A DNA stretch of 64,000 bases from Syntrophorhabdaceae bacterium. Lineage in GTDB: Bacteria; Desulfobacterota; Syntrophorhabdia; Syntrophorhabdales; Syntrophorhabdaceae. The stretch's first letter is position 1, and each line of letters begins with the position of its first letter. A program made the translations under genes and the position numbers. The notes below the pieces were generated by a model. That model ran no database searches, was not told the origin of the DNA, and worked only from the letters and a program-made list of their open reading frames with translations. This document shows, piece by piece, positions 59,615 to 64,000 of this stretch. Location of the stretch: NCBI GenBank assembly GCA_026415675.1, contig JAOAGQ010000043.1, forward strand, positions 49,133 through 113,132, written 5' to 3'.

Positions 59615-62425
59615 ATGGATAAGATTATCATAAAAGGGGCAAGGCAGCATAACCTGAAGAATATAGACGTGGAACTACCGAGGAATAAAATGGTGGTTAT
59701 CACAGGTCCGAGCGGTTCAGGGAAATCGACCCTCGCCTTCGATACCATATACGCAGAAGGGCAGAGAAGATACGTAGAATCCCTATCCTCATACGCAAGA
59801 CAATTTCTTGAACTGATGGATAAACCCGATGTGGACTATATAGAGGGTCTCTCTCCTGCGATCAGTATCGAGCAGAAGACGTTGAGCAAAAACCCAAGGA
59901 GCACGGTAGGTACCGTAACCGAAATATACGATTATCTGAGGCTTTTATTTGCCCGGATCGGTCACGTTTTCTGCTATAGTTGTGGAAAGGAGATAAAAAG
60001 TCAGCATGTACCCCAGATTGTTGATAGCATCTTGTCCATGGGCCCGAACAGGATGGTCACGATTATCGCCCCTATTGTAAGAGGAAGAAAGGGGGAATAC
60101 AGAAAAGAGATAGACGAACTGAGGAAACAGGGGTTTACAAAGATACGGATAAACGGCAATATCCTTGATCTTTCAGAGGAGATTGTCCTCGATAAGAACA
60201 AAAAACACGATATCGATGTGATAATAGACAGGATCACCATAAGGGATGGGATAGAGAGGAGGCTCTATGAGGCGGTGGAGCTTGCCCTAAATAAGGCAGG
60301 GGGGATCGTAAAGGTAGAGACAGAGGGAAAGGCCACCCTGTATAGCGAGAGGTTTGCATGCCCTGACTGCGGGATTAGCTATCCTGAAATCACGCCAAGG
60401 ATGTTTTCCTTTAATAACCCCTACGGTGCATGCCCTACGTGTTACGGCCTCGGGGTCAAGGAATTTTTTGACCCTTCCCTTATTGTTCCCAATCCAGACC
60501 TCTCCTTAAGGGAAGGGGCTGTCCTAACTTGGGGGGAGAAGAATCCTGCCCATTTCCTTCCTTTTCTCGAAGCCTTTGTAAAACACTACAATATAGATGT
60601 GAAGGTACCCTTTAAGGAACTTCCAAGCCATATCCAGAAGGTGATCTTTTATGGTTCCGGAGACGAGGAGATAGAGTTCTATCGTAATCACGGCTCCAGG
60701 AGAGAGTTCATTAAAAGGCCCTATGAAGGTGTGATAAAAGAACTGGAAAGGCAGTGGGAAACGGCGGATTTCTGGGAGAAAGAGAGGCTCGAGCGTTATA
60801 TTAACCTCATACCCTGCCCCACCTGTAACGGTGCAAGGCTCAAAAAAGAGATGCTCTGGATAAAGATAAACGGCTACAACATCTACGATGTGACACAAAT
60901 GACGATTGAAAAATCCCTCGATTTTTTTAAGGATATACAGATAAGCCCCAAGGAATACGAGATCGCAAAGACGATCCTGAAGGAGATCACATCCCGTCTA
61001 AAGTTTCTCATGGATGTGGGCTTGAATTACATATCCCTCAGCAGAAACTCCTCCACCCTCTCTTCCGGGGAGTCCCAAAGGATCAGACTGGCAACCCAGA
61101 TAGGTTCGGGTTTGACAGGGGTACTCTACGTCCTCGATGAACCGAGCATTGGTCTCCACCAGAGGGACAACGAGAGGCTCCTTTCGACCCTTAAAAAATT
61201 GAGGGACCTCGACAATACGGTGATTGTGGTGGAACATGATCAAGATACGATAGTCTCTTCCGATTACATCGTCGATCTGGGCCCGGGGGCAGGGGAAAAC
61301 GGGGGACACCTCGTCTTTCAAGGTACCCCTTACGACCTTGCCCGTCACAGTGAATCTATCACAGGGATGTATATATCGGGACGACTCAAGATAGAGACAC
61401 CGAAAATAAGGAGGGAACCGAAGGGTTATATACACCTAAAAGGTGTAAAAACGAACAACTTAAAAAATATAGATGTCCGCATCCCTATAGGGGTCCTAAC
61501 CTGTATAACAGGTGTGTCCGGTTCAGGGAAGAGTAGTCTGATAGTCGATACCCTATACCCCCTTCTAAAACAGAAACTCTATAAATCAAAGGAAAGGGCA
61601 GGGGAGGTTGATGATATTAGGGGCCACGATGCGATAGACAGGGTGATAGACATTGACCAGTCCCCTATTGGGAGGACCCCCAGATCTAATCCTGCCACAT
61701 ATACAGGGGTATTCACCCATATAAGGGAGTTGTTCGCAAAACTTCCGGAATCGAGGATCAGAGGATACAGGGAGGGGAGGTTCAGCTTCAATGTGAAAGG
61801 TGGGAGGTGCGAGACGTGCGCAGGGGAAGGATACGTGAAGATAGAGATGCAGTTTCTCCCCGATGTGTATATCGTATGCGATGTATGCAGGGGGATGAGA
61901 TACAACAGGGATACCCTTGAGATAAAGTACAAAGGGAAAAATATCGCTGAAGTCCTCGAGATGACGGTTACCCAGGCAATGGATTTCTTCAATGCCCATC
62001 CCCAGATACTCTCAAAGCTGAAGATCCTCTACGATGTGGGACTGGGGTATATAAGGCTCGGCCAGGCGGCTACAACACTTTCAGGGGGGGAGGCCCAGAG
62101 GATAAAACTCTCCCGGGAGCTCGCCAAAAGGGATACGGGGAGCACCATGTATATCCTCGACGAACCGACAACTGGGCTCCATTTTGCCGATATAGATAAA
62201 CTCATCAAGGTCTTGTCCGTACTCGTTGAGAGGGGAAATACCGTGGTCATCATCGAGCATAATATGGACGTGATAAAATGTGCGGATTATATCATAGACT
62301 TGGGTCCTGAAGGGGGGGATGAAGGGGGAAGGATAATAGCGGAGGGAAAGCCAGAGGAGATAATAAACTCCTCTGAGAGTCACACCGCGAGATTCTTAAA
62401 AAAATACCTAAAAGGGGACGTATGA
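59615..62425 (+). CDS. uvrA: Excinuclease ABC subunit A (UvrA)
   Basis: This 936-residue class I UvrA has two ABC ATPase modules with Walker A motifs GPSGSGKST (near 31-39) and GVSGSGKSS (near 637). Signature motifs STLSSGESQRIRLA and TTLSGGEAQRIKLS are both present. Zinc-binding CxxC pairs occur in CPDCGISYP/CPTCYG and in CETCAGEG/CDVCRG. It scans DNA for lesions and loads UvrB. The length is normal. I saw no obvious LexA box in the 113-base upstream region. The stop overlaps the kdsB start (ATGA). Confidence 0.97.
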   Translation: MDKIIIKGARQHNLKNIDVELPRNKMVVITGPSGSGKSTLAFDTIYAEGQRRYVESLSSYARQFLELMDKPDVDYIEGLSPAISIEQKTLSKNPRSTVGTVTEIYDYLRLLFARIGHVFCYSCGKEIKSQHVPQIVDSILSMGPNRMVTIIAPIVRGRKGEYRKEIDELRKQGFTKIRINGNILDLSEEIVLDKNKKHDIDVIIDRITIRDGIERRLYEAVELALNKAGGIVKVETEGKATLYSERFACPDCGISYPEITPRMFSFNNPYGACPTCYGLGVKEFFDPSLIVPNPDLSLREGAVLTWGEKNPAHFLPFLEAFVKHYNIDVKVPFKELPSHIQKVIFYGSGDEEIEFYRNHGSRREFIKRPYEGVIKELERQWETADFWEKERLERYINLIPCPTCNGARLKKEMLWIKINGYNIYDVTQMTIEKSLDFFKDIQISPKEYEIAKTILKEITSRLKFLMDVGLNYISLSRNSSTLSSGESQRIRLATQIGSGLTGVLYVLDEPSIGLHQRDNERLLSTLKKLRDLDNTVIVVEHDQDTIVSSDYIVDLGPGAGENGGHLVFQGTPYDLARHSESITGMYISGRLKIETPKIRREPKGYIHLKGVKTNNLKNIDVRIPIGVLTCITGVSGSGKSSLIVDTLYPLLKQKLYKSKERAGEVDDIRGHDAIDRVIDIDQSPIGRTPRSNPATYTGVFTHIRELFAKLPESRIRGYREGRFSFNVKGGRCETCAGEGYVKIEMQFLPDVYIVCDVCRGMRYNRDTLEIKYKGKNIAEVLEMTVTQAMDFFNAHPQILSKLKILYDVGLGYIRLGQAATTLSGGEAQRIKLSRELAKRDTGSTMYILDEPTTGLHFADIDKLIKVLSVLVERGNTVVIIEHNMDVIKCADYIIDLGPEGGDEGGRIIAEGKPEEIINSSESHTARFLKKYLKGDV

Positions 62426-63162
62426 AAAATATCATTGTGATTCCTGCAAGATATGGTTCAACAAGGCTACCGGGGAAGCCCTTGAGGATGATAGCAGGGA
62501 AACCCCTCATCCAGTGGGTATATGAAGGGGCAAAGAGGTCTCTAAAAAAAGATGGGATCATCGTGGCAACAGACCATATAGAGATCATGGAAAGGGTGAT
62601 CTCCTTCGGGGGAGAGGCGATCATGACAGGGAGTGGTTGCAAAAGCGGTACGGACAGGGTATACGAGGCGATCAAGGATAAAAAAGGGGGGGATATCATC
62701 GTCAATGTCCAGGGGGATGAACCATTCATAAGGCCGGATATGATAGACACCCTCTTTGAGCTCATGGAAAGGGAACACCACGAGATGGCAACCCTGTGTA
62801 CCCCCATAAAAAATATGGAGGAGTATAAAGACCCGAATACGGTGAAGGTCGTCCTCGATCGCTCTTCCTATGCCCTTTATTTTTCAAGATCCCCCATACC
62901 CTACCTGCGAGGCAAAGGCACACCTCCATATCTATTCAAACATATAGGCATCTACGCCTTCACAAAGTCCTTCCTCGAAAAATTTGTGAGTATGGATGTG
63001 GGTCTCCTCGAGGAGATGGAATCCCTTGAGCAGTTGAGGGCCCTTGAAAACGGTTATCGGATAAAGGTGCTACTTACGGAGTATGAAGGTTTTGGAATAG
63101 ATATCGAAGAGGATATAATTAAAGCAGAGGCCATCCTGTCGGGTCTCAAATCCAGGGAATAG
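62422..63162 (+). CDS. kdsB: 3-deoxy-manno-octulosonate cytidylyltransferase (KdsB)
   Basis: This 246-residue cytidylyltransferase activates Kdo as CMP-Kdo for lipopolysaccharide inner core. VIPARYGSTRLPGKPL is the nucleotide-binding signature; GSGCKSGTDRVYEA, VNVQGDEPFI and HIGIYAFTKSFL are family blocks. Its presence is direct evidence for Kdo-containing LPS and so for a Gram-negative envelope. It is coupled to uvrA by a four-base overlap and ends head-to-head with plsY, one base apart. Confidence 0.96.
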   Translation: MKNIIVIPARYGSTRLPGKPLRMIAGKPLIQWVYEGAKRSLKKDGIIVATDHIEIMERVISFGGEAIMTGSGCKSGTDRVYEAIKDKKGGDIIVNVQGDEPFIRPDMIDTLFELMEREHHEMATLCTPIKNMEEYKDPNTVKVVLDRSSYALYFSRSPIPYLRGKGTPPYLFKHIGIYAFTKSFLEKFVSMDVGLLEEMESLEQLRALENGYRIKVLLTEYEGFGIDIEEDIIKAEAILSGLKSRE

Positions 63163-63756
63163 TTACTTTGAAGAAAGATTTAACCTGTTCTCCTTGCCCT
63201 TTATCAGCCTTCCTATGTTCTCCCTGTGTTTTGCAATGATTAAAAGGCCTATAAATACGGATGATAAGATGTATTCAGGGGACGCATTCAAAAAATACAT
63301 AAGAAAAGGCGTAAGGGACGCCCCTGTAATAGAACCGAGGGATACGTACCGCCACTTAAAGACCATAAGAAGAAAAACGATAAAGCTAATAAGGATGGCC
63401 CAGGGGTTCATCGCAAGATACACCCCTGAAGCGGTAGCGACACCCTTTCCCCCTTTAAACCTAAGATAAACGGGGAAGAGGTGGCCGAGAAAAGCGGCGA
63501 TACCTATCGCAGCGGTTATAGAGGCTGGCACCCCGTATAAAATAGCCAAAAGGGTGGGTACAAAACCCTTGAGCATATCACCTATCAATGTAAGGATCCC
63601 AAAGATCCTGCCTGCGGTGCGCATCACGTTCGTTGCCCCTATGTTCTTACTCCCTCCCTTTCTCGGATCCACCCCTTTTATCTTTGCAAGCATCACCCCT
63701 ACAGGGATGGAACCAACAAAGTATGAGGCAATAACGTAGAATACATAGGGAAACAT
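63163..63756 (-). CDS. plsY: Acyl-phosphate:glycerol-3-phosphate acyltransferase (PlsY)
   Basis: This 197-residue membrane enzyme makes lysophosphatidic acid from acyl-phosphate. The three PlsY motifs are visible: SYFVGSIPVGV with GSKNIGATNVMRT, FLGHLFPVYLRFKGGKGVATA, and KHRENIGRLIKGKENRL. Five or so transmembrane segments fit the family. I start it at ATG 63756 because GGAGGTGAT (minus strand, 63765-63757) directly precedes it; an ATG at 63774 lacks a ribosome-binding site and overlaps the upstream gene by 17 bases. Confidence 0.95.
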   Translation of the reverse strand: MFPYVFYVIASYFVGSIPVGVMLAKIKGVDPRKGGSKNIGATNVMRTAGRIFGILTLIGDMLKGFVPTLLAILYGVPASITAAIGIAAFLGHLFPVYLRFKGGKGVATASGVYLAMNPWAILISFIVFLLMVFKWRYVSLGSITGASLTPFLMYFLNASPEYILSSVFIGLLIIAKHRENIGRLIKGKENRLNLSSK

Positions 63757-63757
63757 A

Positions 63758-64000
63758 TCACCTCCAGAGTTCATCCATTAAAGGCAACATCGATGATAGA
63801 AGCCATCTCAATAAAGAGAAGGGCCTCTTTCCGTAAACGAGAAGGGGTTTTCCCTTTATGTTCATCGCCAACTTCATCTCATCGACCACATCATAGAAGG
63901 TACCTATTCTATCTATAAGTTTCAACTCCTTTGCCTTAACCCCGGTGAAGACCTTTCCATCGGCAAGGGTTCTCACCGTCTCTAAGGGTAACCGTCTCTC
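63758..64000 (-). CDS. sppA: Signal peptide peptidase SppA, C-terminal part (partial)
   Basis: The frame runs off the right edge; only the last 80 residues are visible. They match the C-terminal end of SppA/protease IV: VRTLADGKVFTGVKAKELKLIDRIGT, the 'ADGRVYTGxQA' segment after the catalytic lysine region, then a helical tail. The catalytic serine lies outside the window. SppA digests cleaved signal peptides in the inner membrane. The stop lies two bases from the preferred plsY start, suggesting an sppA-plsY operon. Confidence 0.85.
   Translation of the reverse strand, partial: ERRLPLETVRTLADGKVFTGVKAKELKLIDRIGTFYDVVDEMKLAMNIKGKPLLVYGKRPFSLLRWLLSSMLPLMDELWR

Noticed and set aside
63429..63440. 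GCGGTAGCG resembling an ops element
   Set aside because: It lies inside the plsY coding region, on the opposite strand to that gene, lacks the leading GGC context and has no long operon downstream.

Overview
The window looks like a chromosomal segment of a Gram-negative, probably anaerobic and possibly thermophilic bacterium. A Kdo-activating KdsB, a Wza-type export lipoprotein and an OmpA-domain protein argue for an outer membrane. MetF/MetV with an MvhD-like protein, a flavin reductase-rubredoxin fusion, ferredoxin-fused glutamate synthase parts and an Ahb-type heme radical SAM enzyme argue for anaerobic metabolism. Codon use is rich in AGA/AGG and ATA. This combination is common in Nitrospirota and Desulfobacterota-type lineages, but the sequence alone does not settle the phylum. 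I see no insertion sequences, prophage genes or CRISPR arrays.

Region 1 (1-8750) is a C1/nitrogen operon: a class I glutamine amidotransferase, an MvhD-like iron-sulfur protein, MetV, MetF, two tandem ferredoxin/glutamate-synthase-type proteins (the first looks catalytically dead), and a large protein fusing the glutaminase and GXGXG domains of glutamate synthase. A good intrinsic terminator overlaps the last stop codon.

Region 2 (8750-38704) is a ~30 kb exopolysaccharide locus of Wzx/Wzy type with the partner set usually seen with exosortase systems. Its leader holds a promoter, an operator-like palindrome and a near-perfect copy of the ops element (GGCGGTAGCCT, 8997-9007) that recruits RfaH in enterobacteria. 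The order is Wza, Wzz, ExeA-like ATPase, CpsD-like ATPase, initiating sugar transferase, a WbpB/WbpD/WbpE-like trio (diacetamido-uronic acid sugar synthesis), FemAB-like protein, deacetylase, four glycosyltransferases in all, an epimerase, a PaaK/CapK-like ligase, an asparagine synthase homologue, a flippase, a beta-helix lipoprotein, an acetyltransferase, an FkbM methyltransferase, an AlgI/AlgJ-like O-acylation pair, a polymerase/ligase-like membrane protein, and a single polypeptide with LamG, VanZ and exosortase domains. That fusion is the most unusual object in the window.

Region 3 (38690-43320) holds a second, oppositely oriented asparagine synthase, a SUMF1-OmpA fusion, and the UDP-sugar 6-dehydrogenase that would complete the sugar pathway of region 2.

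Region 4 (43330-64000) is housekeeping and signalling: tRNA-Pro(TGG), an FAH-family hydrolase, a tRNA-binding OB protein, a CHASE2 adenylate cyclase, tRNA-Arg(CCG), a universal stress protein, a GalT-like transferase, a GAF/HD-GYP protein, flavin reductase-rubredoxin, PurC, HemB, a heme-type radical SAM enzyme, a cysteine desulfurase homologue that lacks the PLP lysine, an IscU-like scaffold, YjbQ, a small exported protein, an FmdB-type zinc ribbon, an ADP-forming acyl-CoA synthetase/GNAT fusion, UvrA, KdsB, PlsY and the 3' end of SppA.
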